Positions 15,335-21,372 of a stretch of 27,790 nt of DNA are shown piece by piece. Origin of the DNA: a virus; IMG/VR virus record IMGVR_UViG_3300025096_000096, positions 1 through 27,790 of that record; one strand, written 5' to 3'. The position numbers and the translations under genes were made by a program. Numbering within the stretch: the stretch's first letter is position 1; each line of letters opens with the position of its first letter. The notes under the pieces are model-generated. The model saw only the letters and a program-made list of their open reading frames with translations, had not been told where the DNA came from and did no database searches.

Positions 15335-15997
15335 TTATCCCCAACGCAATCCAAACTTATCAGCACAAACTTTCCCATAACCTACTTCAATAGATCGGTC
15401 ATCGGACAGTTGTTTATGACAAGCAAAACAGTTGCCAGTAAGTTTTCCATATTCACTTGCGACTTTCTCAGGATCACTAACCAATCTATTTAATAGATCG
15501 ATTAGTTTTTCCTGAACCTCTTTGCCATCTTTTGATAAGTAAAGATCGCCATCGGTTTCGATACGCCCAAAGTAAATATTTTCATATCCCCACTTCCCGT
15601 TGCTGAGAAATAATTGTCCTTTGTGCCTAGACTTGTTTGATGCTTTGGATATTTTTATATCTTGGTCATCAAGTCTTAACCACAATTTAGGAAATGATTT
15701 ATTCTTTGGTGATACCGCTCGTCTGAGCAGAGAATAAACACCATTTATATTATGTAGTTTTTTCTCAGCTTTTTCTTGCTTTGGATTCTGAACTTGATCA
15801 ACAAGTTTCAATACCCAATGCCATTGTTTGTCAGACAATTCACCTCTCTTTTCAAAGTGCTTGAAAAGACTTTCAGCGAAGCCAGTAGTTTTTCCATAAA
15901 ACTTATCGTCATCAAGAAATCCTTTTAGCTTGTGAATATTTTCCCTTTTGATTTTTACAATCCATTCTGTCCATAAACCACCGATTACCGCACTCAT
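15335..15997 (-). CDS. DUF6011-like protein with C-terminal cysteine motif
   Basis: 220 aa. The end, KLTGNCFACHKQLSDDRSIEVGYGKVCADKFGLRW, has the TGxCxxC-L-D-SI-G-G-VCA pattern of DUF6011-type zinc-binding domains. An earlier block TTGFAESLFKHFEKRGELSDKQWHWVLKLVDQ is a helical segment often found before it in phage proteins. The middle (KLWLRLDDQDIKISKASNKS, then GQLFLSNG) looks beta-rich and may bind nucleic acid. Cellular role unknown. The start overlaps the stop of the 93-aa gene (ATGA). Confidence 0.8.
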   Translation of the reverse strand: MSAVIGGLWTEWIVKIKRENIHKLKGFLDDDKFYGKTTGFAESLFKHFEKRGELSDKQWHWVLKLVDQVQNPKQEKAEKKLHNINGVYSLLRRAVSPKNKSFPKLWLRLDDQDIKISKASNKSRHKGQLFLSNGKWGYENIYFGRIETDGDLYLSKDGKEVQEKLIDLLNRLVSDPEKVASEYGKLTGNCFACHKQLSDDRSIEVGYGKVCADKFGLRWG

Positions 15998-16275
15998 GAT
16001 GGATCACCATTTTGATCAAGTTTAGTTAAACACTCAATCCTTATAGTTGGATTCCATCTGAAATCAATAACTGGTCTCATATCGGTTTCATGATAAGTAT
16101 GAGAATCATCAAATGATTTTTTACCATCTGAATTTGCCATCTCATAAGCTGAATCCCAACAATCAGTTTGAACAGTTATTTTTTTGTATAGTAAATATTC
16201 TTTCTCAAAAACATAAGTTTTTAAGTCAGATTTTGATTTATCTACATTTTCGATTGCTACTTCTTTTTCACTCAT
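15994..16275 (-). CDS. Hypothetical protein, 93 aa
   Basis: MSEKEVAIENVDKSKSDLKTYVFEKEYLLYKKITVQTDCWDSAYEMANSDG; acidic, with a beta-like strand pattern in the middle. I do not recognise the family. The leader contains a hammerhead ribozyme whose cut would leave a 5' end 54 bases before this ATG. The ribosome site is TATAGGAGATAAAATT. Confidence 0.7.
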   Translation of the reverse strand: MSEKEVAIENVDKSKSDLKTYVFEKEYLLYKKITVQTDCWDSAYEMANSDGKKSFDDSHTYHETDMRPVIDFRWNPTIRIECLTKLDQNGDPS

Positions 16276-16307
16276 AATTTTATCTCCTATAAATGAAAGT
16301 TAATTTA

Positions 16308-16324
16308 GTCAGCATTACACTGAC
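16308..16324 (-). other. Small hairpin just downstream of a hammerhead cut site
   Basis: GTCAG and CTGAC pair around a 7-base loop directly after the 3' strand of stem I. After cleavage it would lie within 6 bases of the new 5' end and could protect it. Confidence 0.45.
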
Positions 16325-16381
16325 ACCAATAGCCAATCTTGCGATTGGCTTTCATAGCATCTCAGCTAATCATCAGTTGGT
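16325..16381 (-). ncRNA. Hammerhead ribozyme, type I, overlapping the upstream stop codon
   Basis: Minus-strand reading: stem I strand ACCAA (16381-16377), CUGAUGA (16376-16370), stem II UAGC/GCUA in the 16-base block 16369-16354, GAAA (16353-16350), stem III GCCAAUC with a GCAA tetraloop and GAUUGGC (16349-16332), U (16331), A17 (16330), then UUGGU (16329-16325) pairing back to ACCAA. All core bases fit the hammerhead consensus, with H17 being A rather than the more frequent C. The stop codon of the 82-aa gene (TAG, 16368-16366) lies in stem II, so the core is also read as codons for Thr-Asp-Asp. The predicted cut is between 16330 and 16329. Confidence 0.88.
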
Positions 16382-16614
16382 TTTAGTTTGTAGATTTCTG
16401 CACCTTCAGGATTTTCCTGAATGCAATCCTCTATGACTTCATTGAGAAATCTTTTTATCTCACTCAACAAAAAAGGCTTAAAGTCTTTTTTATCTTCAGG
16501 CATAAAAACATGACCGCCTGTTCTAGCTACATACATAATGTAGTCTAAGGCAGTCTCTAGTTTTTCAATGTCGTCATGGTTTACTGCTACTTCTTTTAAT
16601 GATTGTTCACCCAT
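16366..16614 (-). CDS. Hypothetical protein, 82 aa
   Basis: MGEQSLKEVAVNHDDIEKLETALDYIMYVARTGGHVFMPEDKKDFKPFLLSEIKRFLNEVIED; helical and acidic, no known family. The ribosome site is TTAGGAGAATTAAT. The leader has the covarying GGCGAA element (16638-16682). The last codons form part of a hammerhead ribozyme. Confidence 0.7.
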   Translation of the reverse strand: MGEQSLKEVAVNHDDIEKLETALDYIMYVARTGGHVFMPEDKKDFKPFLLSEIKRFLNEVIEDCIQENPEGAEIYKLKPTDD

Positions 16615-16637
16615 ATTAATTCTCCTAATTTGAGTTT

Positions 16638-16682
16638 GGGATAATTCCCATTAATAACACCAAATGATGCTATTAAGGCGAA
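16638..16682 (-). promoter_or_regulatory. Leader element B (UUCGCC...AUUAAUGGG)
   Basis: Minus strand: UUCGCC-UUAAUA, a 14-base loop, UAUUAA... wait-free arms UUAAUA (16656-16651 partner 16676-16671), then UGGGAAUUAUCCC and the SD. The outer pairing CC/GG continues the stem. A near-identical element with a different but still pairing stem is at 21860-21907. Confidence 0.55.
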
Positions 16683-16729
16683 TCTCACAAAAAATGGCTT
16701 CACCATTGCTCGTCTAATGCAAAGTTAGA

Positions 16730-16764
16730 GGGGTAGTAAGGGTATGACATACCCTTACTACCCC
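16730..16764 (-). other. Strong 17-bp inverted repeat after the vWA gene
   Basis: GGGGTAGTAAGGGTATG and its exact reverse complement are separated by one base, so the RNA forms a very stable hairpin. It lies 18 bases after the vWA-gene stop. There is no T-tract on the minus strand; it may stop exonucleases or act as a processing signal. Confidence 0.7.
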
Positions 16765-16781
16765 CCCTTTTTGCACCAATC

Positions 16782-18215
16782 CTAACTAGCTAAATCTAAG
16801 TCTGCTGTTAGGCAATGGGGAGGTAGATGGATTACTTCCCCAAACTCAGATTCAGTCACACCCCAATCCATACGAGTGGTTGCCCATAGGACTGGAATAT
16901 CAGGCTCATGTTTTGCTTTTACTGGGTAAAATTCTCCATCAGTAAAAACAATTAGACCCTGTATGTCAGCAACATCATCGGTATAGTTATTCACCAATTC
17001 AAAGATCGGAGTTAATTCGGTTCCACCGCTACCCCTCACTTGCAAGTCTAATGACTCACCCGCAGAGATATCGAACTCATCCCAATAATTCCCTTCTTTG
17101 TCATGGTGAACTATGGTGCTACACCAACAAACTTTGACCTTCTCAATGTTGCATTGCTCAATCAATCCTTGTACCTGACTGGCGAAACCATCCAAGTAAT
17201 AACGAGTTGATCCTGAGCAATCAATGGCGATTGCCAAAGTGCCACCCATAACTGAACTGACCCTACTCGGAAGATAGTTTCCTTTCTTGTAAGTAGAATC
17301 TTTCCATATATGGTTTCTATGTGGTCGATTCCAAGATGTTTGATCGGGGAAAACGCTGACCAACCAATCCTGAATTTTCTCAAGATAGTTGGCAGTTTCC
17401 ACTCCAATCTCATTCAATCGTTCACTGAATGAGTTGTCATAACCACTACCGCAAGATCGACTCATGCTGTCAGCCAATCGGACTTTGTTAGCCAATTCTC
17501 TTTGAGCATCAATATTTTCTTGCTTGGTTAATGGTTTTCCATCTTGGCTCACTGCATCCCAAACACCACCCGCTTGGCTAGTGTTAGATGGTTTTCCATC
17601 ATTAGCATTCGCTAAATCATCACCATCTTTTTTATCACCGCCATTGCTTTGATCTTGATCATCAGAATCACCATCGGATGATCCATCGGATGATCCATCG
17701 GATGATCCATCGGATTGATCGCCATCGTCAGAAGAATTATCAGCCTGATCATTTTCTTGATCTTTCTGATCTTTTTCCTGAAGCAATATAGCGTATATTT
17801 CGTCAGCAGTTTTGCCATCATATTTGCTGTCATACAATGCATCCTTTGGCATCTTCCAATAGGATATTGCACCTGATCTATTTAACTCGCCATTGATTGC
17901 ATAATCAGTTGCGATATTCCATAACTCAGGATTCCTATCATTTCTTCTGAGATGATGTGCCCAAGTGCAATGCAACGCTTCATGCATTAGAACGAATTCC
18001 AATTCTTCATGACTCGATTCATTGACAAAGGATTCACACCAAAAGATATGAGTGCCATCGGTTGCCATTGTAGAACATACATCCTTTGAAACTTCTTTCA
18101 GAATCAAAGGAGTAATCATCGAAGCCATACCAAGATGACCCTTTTGGATGATCGAGGTTCTAGCCTTGACGATTTTGTGTTCTGCCACTTTACTGGCAGT
18201 TGTTTGCTTATCCAT
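16782..18215 (-). CDS. vWA-domain protein with N-terminal metallopeptidase-like domain (DUF2201 type)
   Basis: 477 aa. The N-terminal half has a zinc-peptidase signature HEALH (78-82) in LMHEALHCTWAHHLRR, followed by NIATDYAINGEL. A Ser/Asp/Gly-rich linker (about 155-205, with DGSSDGSSDGSSDG) leads to a von Willebrand A-like domain with the MIDAS motif DCSGST (332-337), the RGSGGTELTP block and FTDGEF. This two-part build is that of DUF2201 proteins, partners of MoxR-type ATPases encoded two genes upstream here. The pair is thought to act as a metal-dependent chaperone or remodelling machine; the phage target is unknown. The leader has a near-palindrome hairpin. Confidence 0.92.
   Translation of the reverse strand: MDKQTTASKVAEHKIVKARTSIIQKGHLGMASMITPLILKEVSKDVCSTMATDGTHIFWCESFVNESSHEELEFVLMHEALHCTWAHHLRRNDRNPELWNIATDYAINGELNRSGAISYWKMPKDALYDSKYDGKTADEIYAILLQEKDQKDQENDQADNSSDDGDQSDGSSDGSSDGSSDGDSDDQDQSNGGDKKDGDDLANANDGKPSNTSQAGGVWDAVSQDGKPLTKQENIDAQRELANKVRLADSMSRSCGSGYDNSFSERLNEIGVETANYLEKIQDWLVSVFPDQTSWNRPHRNHIWKDSTYKKGNYLPSRVSSVMGGTLAIAIDCSGSTRYYLDGFASQVQGLIEQCNIEKVKVCWCSTIVHHDKEGNYWDEFDISAGESLDLQVRGSGGTELTPIFELVNNYTDDVADIQGLIVFTDGEFYPVKAKHEPDIPVLWATTRMDWGVTESEFGEVIHLPPHCLTADLDLAS
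17671..17716. repeat. 12-bp tandem repeat in the vWA gene linker
   Basis: CCATCGGATGAT is repeated three times exactly with a partial fourth, encoding the DGSS repeats of the linker. It is prone to length change by slippage. Confidence 0.8.
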
Positions 18216-18261
18216 AATTTATCTCCTATATATAAACAAATTTTGCAGACAGAATGCCTAC

Positions 18262-18299
18262 ATCAAAACAAATATTGACTGGTCAATACTTGCTTTGAT
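18262..18299 (-). repeat. Near-palindrome copy 9 in an 18-bp RNA hairpin
   Basis: The core is 18275-18286. On the minus-strand RNA the arms pair over 18 positions with two G-U wobbles; on the plus strand those positions would be A-C mismatches. The hairpin lies in the leader of the vWA gene. Confidence 0.75.
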
Positions 18300-18345
18300 T
18301 TAAACCTTCTAAAAATATTTTTATTTTTCAGGGAGCTTAGGAATG

Positions 18346-18378
18346 TTGGTTTTGGGGAGTCTTGCGACTCCCCACCAA
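18346..18378 (-). other. GC-rich hairpin with GCAA tetraloop after the middle gene of the triad
   Basis: On the minus strand GGGGAGTC and GACTCCCC pair around GCAA, inside TTGGT/ACCAA outer arms. No T-tract follows. It begins 2 bases after the stop of the 329-aa gene, taking the place held by hammerheads in neighbouring spaces; no CUGANGA core is present here. Confidence 0.65.
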
Positions 18379-18379
18379 G

Positions 18380-19369
18380 CTAAAATAATCCTTTAGCAGT
18401 GTCAGAAACTTTGACCTTCTTTTCAGCCTGTCTCAGTTTCTTAGCTGTGGATTTCCTAGCTTTGTCATCCTTCTTGAGATTGTCTTGAGATTTTGCACCA
18501 ATGATGTCTTTTCTCAAGTCAGCTACAGTTGATCTTAGATCATCATCATCACCCAATAGATATTGATCTATTGAATCAAGCATATCTCTAAGCTCGTTAT
18601 AGCTACTATCCCTTAATGGATTCTTGGTTTTGTTTTTGGGATCAAACTTTTCCAATCCACTTGCCAATCTTTCGATGCTAGAAACAAGTTGTTTTGCAGT
18701 ATGCTTATCAGCATTCTGCTTAACAGTTTCTTCGCCTTCTTTATGATTGGCAATGATATTAGATTTGGCGACTTCAGATATTGCCACTCTAATATCTTTG
18801 TGATTGAACTCGTTTACGATTCCAATTTCATAATCGAAGATATACCTATCTCGCAGATCATCAGGATGAGGGTATTCATATTCTTTGAATAGATCACCCA
18901 ATCCAACATGATTCTGCTTGGCTTCTTCGATTTTCTTTGAGTAGTCTCGCAATATAATTTCAACCTCATCATCGAAGTTTTTCTTATATCGCTTAACTTC
19001 TTTCTCAAACGCTTCCAATTCAGTTGCGGGTAGCAATCGCCATTCGCCTTTTTTTACCTGTCGGTTTCCTGAGACATATGACTTGCCACCACCCAAAACT
19101 TTATCGTCAGCATCAATCCAAGGTAAAGTTTTCTTATAGATAACTTGATTCCTGAATTGTTTGCCAACCTGAATTGGGGGTTTAAGATATTCAGGGTCTA
19201 ATAAATGCTTAGATACTTTTACTAAATCCGAGTTGGCATTTTTAATATCTGCCAATTCATTTCTAGCACTGGTATCAGCCTTTATCCCACTATAAGTTTT
19301 TATAGTGACCTGAACTTTCACACAAGATTCTGCTAATGCAGTTTTCTTGTCATTATTTTTCTTACTCAT
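18380..19369 (-). CDS. Conserved phage protein between MoxR and vWA genes
   Basis: 329 aa. The pattern VKVQVTIKTYSGIKADTSARNEL, VKVSKHLLDPEYLKPPIQVGKQFRNQVIYKKTLPWID, WRLLPATELEAFEKEV, then LGDLFKEYEYPHPDDLRDRYIFDYEIG fits from memory a phage family (DUF3150-like, name uncertain) found beside MoxR ATPase and vWA genes. The C-terminal third is a long charged, probably coiled, region (DNLKKDDKARKSTAKKLRQAEKKVK). It may be the adaptor or substrate of the ATPase/vWA machine. Its leader holds a three-way-junction RNA with an anti-SD, then a type III hammerhead, then the SD. Confidence 0.8.
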   Translation of the reverse strand: MSKKNNDKKTALAESCVKVQVTIKTYSGIKADTSARNELADIKNANSDLVKVSKHLLDPEYLKPPIQVGKQFRNQVIYKKTLPWIDADDKVLGGGKSYVSGNRQVKKGEWRLLPATELEAFEKEVKRYKKNFDDEVEIILRDYSKKIEEAKQNHVGLGDLFKEYEYPHPDDLRDRYIFDYEIGIVNEFNHKDIRVAISEVAKSNIIANHKEGEETVKQNADKHTAKQLVSSIERLASGLEKFDPKNKTKNPLRDSSYNELRDMLDSIDQYLLGDDDDLRSTVADLRKDIIGAKSQDNLKKDDKARKSTAKKLRQAEKKVKVSDTAKGLF

Positions 19370-19373
19370 ATTT

Positions 19374-19384
19374 ATTCTCCTATA
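19374..19384 (-). promoter_or_regulatory. SD region of the 329-aa gene, 11-nt complement of an upstream anti-SD
   Basis: On the minus strand TATAGGAGAAT precedes the ATG at 19369. It is exactly complementary to ATTCTCCTATA (minus strand of 19479-19489) in the loop of the upstream RNA. The hammerhead lies between the two. Confidence 0.65.
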
Positions 19385-19408
19385 AGTAAAAGTTAATTAA
19401 CTGATTCA

Positions 19409-19461
19409 TAATCCTTTCGAGTAACTCATCAGGCATGACTACTAATGTCATACGAGGATTA
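19409..19461 (-). ncRNA. Hammerhead ribozyme, type III
   Basis: Minus strand: UAAUCC (19461-19456), U (19455), C17 (19454), stem I GUAUGAC and GUCAUGC with a 7-base loop (19453-19433), CUGAUGA (19432-19426), short stem II GUUACUC (19425-19419), GAAA (19418-19415), GGAUUA (19414-19409) pairing to UAAUCC. All core bases fit; stem II is minimal (one G-C pair clearly). The predicted cut between 19454 and 19453 leaves most of the ribozyme in the leader of the 329-aa gene, 84 bases before its ATG. Confidence 0.85.
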
Positions 19462-19537
19462 CACAATGGCGAATAAGGTATAGGAGAATCAAAAAAGACC
19501 CTTATCCCCTGATAAAAATCAGGTAGTGCCATTGTGT
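19461..19537 (-). ncRNA. Three-way-junction RNA presenting an anti-Shine-Dalgarno
   Basis: A perfect 10-bp outer stem (ACACAATGGC at 19461-19470 with GCCATTGTGT at 19528-19537) encloses two hairpins: CCTGAT-loop-ATCAGG (19508-19523) and an ATAAGG/CCTTAT hairpin (19473-19505). The large loop of the latter carries ATTCTCCTATA, complementary to the SD of the next gene. It lies directly upstream of the hammerhead at 19409-19461. Confidence 0.6.
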
Positions 19538-19558
19538 ATCAATTTTTGATCAGACCAC

Positions 19559-20647
19559 TTAAACCAAGATGTCTTGGTTTTTAATGTGCCAATCAATAAA
19601 GACCGAAGTCTCTTTGAATTTTGATTCTTTTGTTGTGAGTGCTTTGACAAACAAAACTGAATACTCTTTAGCATCAAAACGCTCTATATAAGTCAGAGCA
19701 TTTTCAAATTGCTTTGGAGTTTCAACCGCATTGATCAGAGATGCAACACTTGCATATTGCAGTTCTGTCCTTTCAGGTAGTTTTGCTGTTTTTGGACTCT
19801 TGAGAATTTTAGTTGGCGATTCCAATTCATTTTGGAATGCACAAAAAGTTTCAAACTCTCTAGCGACTGTTTCACCCAAGTAAGATTCCAACACTGGCTG
19901 TATCAGTGATCGTCTAAGATCACCAGTCAGCATTTCACTTACTTGATGCCAAATTCTTGGTGCGGGAAATCCACCCTCTTTCTTGGCATCAAATTGATGT
20001 AAGAATTGAGGTTGGAAAGTTAAGAATGCCAGTATGTCAGCATTAATATTATTCCCATATCCCCACTCTAACCACTCATTCGTATCAGGAACTAATTCCA
20101 AAGTTAAACAAGCAGATTGAAAGTGAGTCAAGATTCTTTGAGCACCCGCTCTATCGGTTGAATGATTACCCGCAAGGATAATTTTCCAACCAGTAGGCAA
20201 AACATAATCAGTGCCAATTCGACCTTCAAAAGTCAGTTGGCGAATTGTGTTTTGTAGTGCGGGAGTTGCTTGGGCTACTTCATCCAAAAACAAAAGACCT
20301 TTACTGTTTTTATCTGTAGGCAGATTATCCAGTAATGCTCTTTTCTGACTGCCAGTTTTATCATCGATATATGGCAACCCTGAAAAGTCGATTGGCTCAT
20401 ACATGGCGACCCTAAAATCAGCGAAACCAAATTCATTTTTCTTTGGCTTCACATTATAGATTGGTCGATCCTTATGATCCCTTAACAGTTTCAGTTTAGA
20501 TTTGTCAGCAATAGTCTGAGCAATCTCAAAGACTAGAGAAGATTTACCGATAGCGGGACTTCCTTTTATGAAAGGCACACTGCTCGATGCATTCTCTAAG
20601 TTATGTAAGATTACTTCGACTAGTTCACTAGCTTTTAATTTACTCAT
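19559..20647 (-). CDS. MoxR-type AAA+ ATPase
   Basis: 362 aa. Walker A GSPAIGKSS (29-37), Walker B GLLFLDEVAQA (117-127), sensor-1 region WKIILAGNHSTDRAGAQRI and following LTLELVPDTNEWLEWG are those of MoxR/CbbQ-type AAA+ ATPases. These work with vWA-domain partners to remodel or metallate target proteins; the partner is encoded two genes downstream. The start has TAGGAGAAAATT. The 163-base space before it is filled by a near-palindrome hairpin and a hammerhead. No frameshift is seen. Alternative: NorQ/CbbQ-like regulator of an unknown phage or host enzyme. Confidence 0.92.
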   Translation of the reverse strand: MSKLKASELVEVILHNLENASSSVPFIKGSPAIGKSSLVFEIAQTIADKSKLKLLRDHKDRPIYNVKPKKNEFGFADFRVAMYEPIDFSGLPYIDDKTGSQKRALLDNLPTDKNSKGLLFLDEVAQATPALQNTIRQLTFEGRIGTDYVLPTGWKIILAGNHSTDRAGAQRILTHFQSACLTLELVPDTNEWLEWGYGNNINADILAFLTFQPQFLHQFDAKKEGGFPAPRIWHQVSEMLTGDLRRSLIQPVLESYLGETVAREFETFCAFQNELESPTKILKSPKTAKLPERTELQYASVASLINAVETPKQFENALTYIERFDAKEYSVLFVKALTTKESKFKETSVFIDWHIKNQDILV

Positions 20648-20679
20648 AATTTTCTCCTATGTTATGTAAATTAGATTGG

Positions 20680-20763
20680 TGCTGATTTCGATTCTTTTGA
20701 ATCAACCTGTAAACAGGTTCTGCTTTCGCAGTCATCAGTAGGAATTACATTCCTAGATCAGCA
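20680..20763 (-). ncRNA. Hammerhead ribozyme, type III, with stem II replaced by three hairpins
   Basis: Minus strand: stem III strand UGCUGAU (20763-20757), C17 (20756), stem I UAGGAAU-GUA-AUUCCUA (20755-20739), CUGAUGA (20738-20732), an insert of three back-to-back hairpins (CUGC-GAAA-GCAG; AACCUG with CAGGUU; GAUUC-AAAA-GAAUC; 20731-20690), GAAA (20689-20686), UCAGCA (20685-20680) closing stem III. Core bases, stem I and stem III match the consensus; the part between CUGAUGA and GAAA is unusual since no simple stem II exists. The predicted cut is between 20756 and 20755, 108 bases before the MoxR ATG. Confidence 0.75.
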
Positions 20764-20800
20764 AGGGGTCAAATATTGACTGGTCAATATTCAACCCCTT
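20763..20800 (-). repeat. Near-palindrome copy 10 in an 18-bp RNA hairpin
   Basis: The core is 20776-20787. AAGGGG and CCCCTT flanks extend the stem to 18 pairs on the minus-strand RNA, with two wobbles (U-G, G-U). It lies just after the stop of the preceding gene (20811) and abuts the hammerhead. Confidence 0.75.
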
Positions 20801-20810
20801 TGGTTATTTA

Positions 20811-21290
20811 TTAAATGCTTTCGTGATGCTTAATGTAAACCAAACATCTCTCGTATGCTTCTTCATATTCATCACAGAAATGATTATCACAATAAGGATC
20901 ATCTTCAGAATATCCTGTGGGTTCATATTCATCCCTAAAGTCATCTGAGTAAACCCAAGTTGTATAAACATCCTCATCACCATTCCAACACACATATAAA
21001 TAGCTATGCTTCTTTAGTAGTGCATTGATTTTTCTTCTGAAGCTATACTCAGTCGCAACCTGTTCAATTTCTTTTTTGAACTCTTTACGACAAGCAACAA
21101 GATCATTTATTGATTTTTCGTAATCAGCGATTATTTGTTTCAACCTTTTTCTTTCTTTGGTGATTGCTTTATTCACCTCATCAAGCCTAGACTTAGAAGT
21201 TTTATTTTGTGCTGTTAGAAATTCTTTATAGTTATCGTGAACTATCAATTCCCATGTAGGCACATTGAATTTTTTATTTATTATTTTCAT
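20811..21290 (-). CDS. Coiled-coil protein with acidic aromatic tail, 159 aa
   Basis: Start taken at ATG 21290 (MKIINKKFNVPTWELIV) since TATGGAGAATCAA precedes it; the frame is open to 21356 but that part is the ribozyme. Residues 30-80 form a coiled coil (SRLDEVNKAITKERKRLKQIIADYEKSINDL). The C-terminus is very acidic and rich in Tyr, Cys and His (DEYEPTGYSEDDPYCDNHFCDEYEEAYERCLVYIKHHE), possibly metal-binding. No family is recognised. Confidence 0.75.
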   Translation of the reverse strand: MKIINKKFNVPTWELIVHDNYKEFLTAQNKTSKSRLDEVNKAITKERKRLKQIIADYEKSINDLVACRKEFKKEIEQVATEYSFRRKINALLKKHSYLYVCWNGDEDVYTTWVYSDDFRDEYEPTGYSEDDPYCDNHFCDEYEEAYERCLVYIKHHESI

Positions 21291-21314
21291 TTGATTCTCC
21301 ATATGAAAGTTATT

Positions 21315-21372
21315 ATCAAGACCCAACCTTTCGATTGGGTTTCGCCTGAGTTTCACAGGCTCATCAGTTGAT
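21315..21372 (-). ncRNA. Hammerhead ribozyme, type I, canonical
   Basis: Minus strand: stem I strand AUCAA (21372-21368), CUGAUGA (21367-21361), stem II GCCUG-loop-CAGGC (21360-21344), GAAA (21343-21340), stem III CCCAAUC with a GAAA tetraloop and GGUUGGG (21339-21322), U (21321), C17 (21320), UUGAU (21319-21315) pairing to AUCAA. All conserved core bases are present. The predicted cut between 21320 and 21319 is 29 bases before the ATG at 21290. It starts one base after the stop of the upstream gene. Confidence 0.93.

Noticed and set aside
18216-18379. Hammerhead in the leader of the vWA gene
   Set aside because: There is a GCAA-capped hairpin like stem III elsewhere, but no CUGANGA core.
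17640-18860. CTGATGA occurrences inside the vWA and 329-aa genes (near 17651 and 18851)
   Set aside because: They encode Asp-Asp runs and lack GAAA and flanking stems.
19488-19523. Intrinsic terminator after the MoxR gene (hairpin plus T6)
   Set aside because: The T-run is 11 bases away from the hairpin and is inside another paired domain; the next gene appears to depend on read-through.
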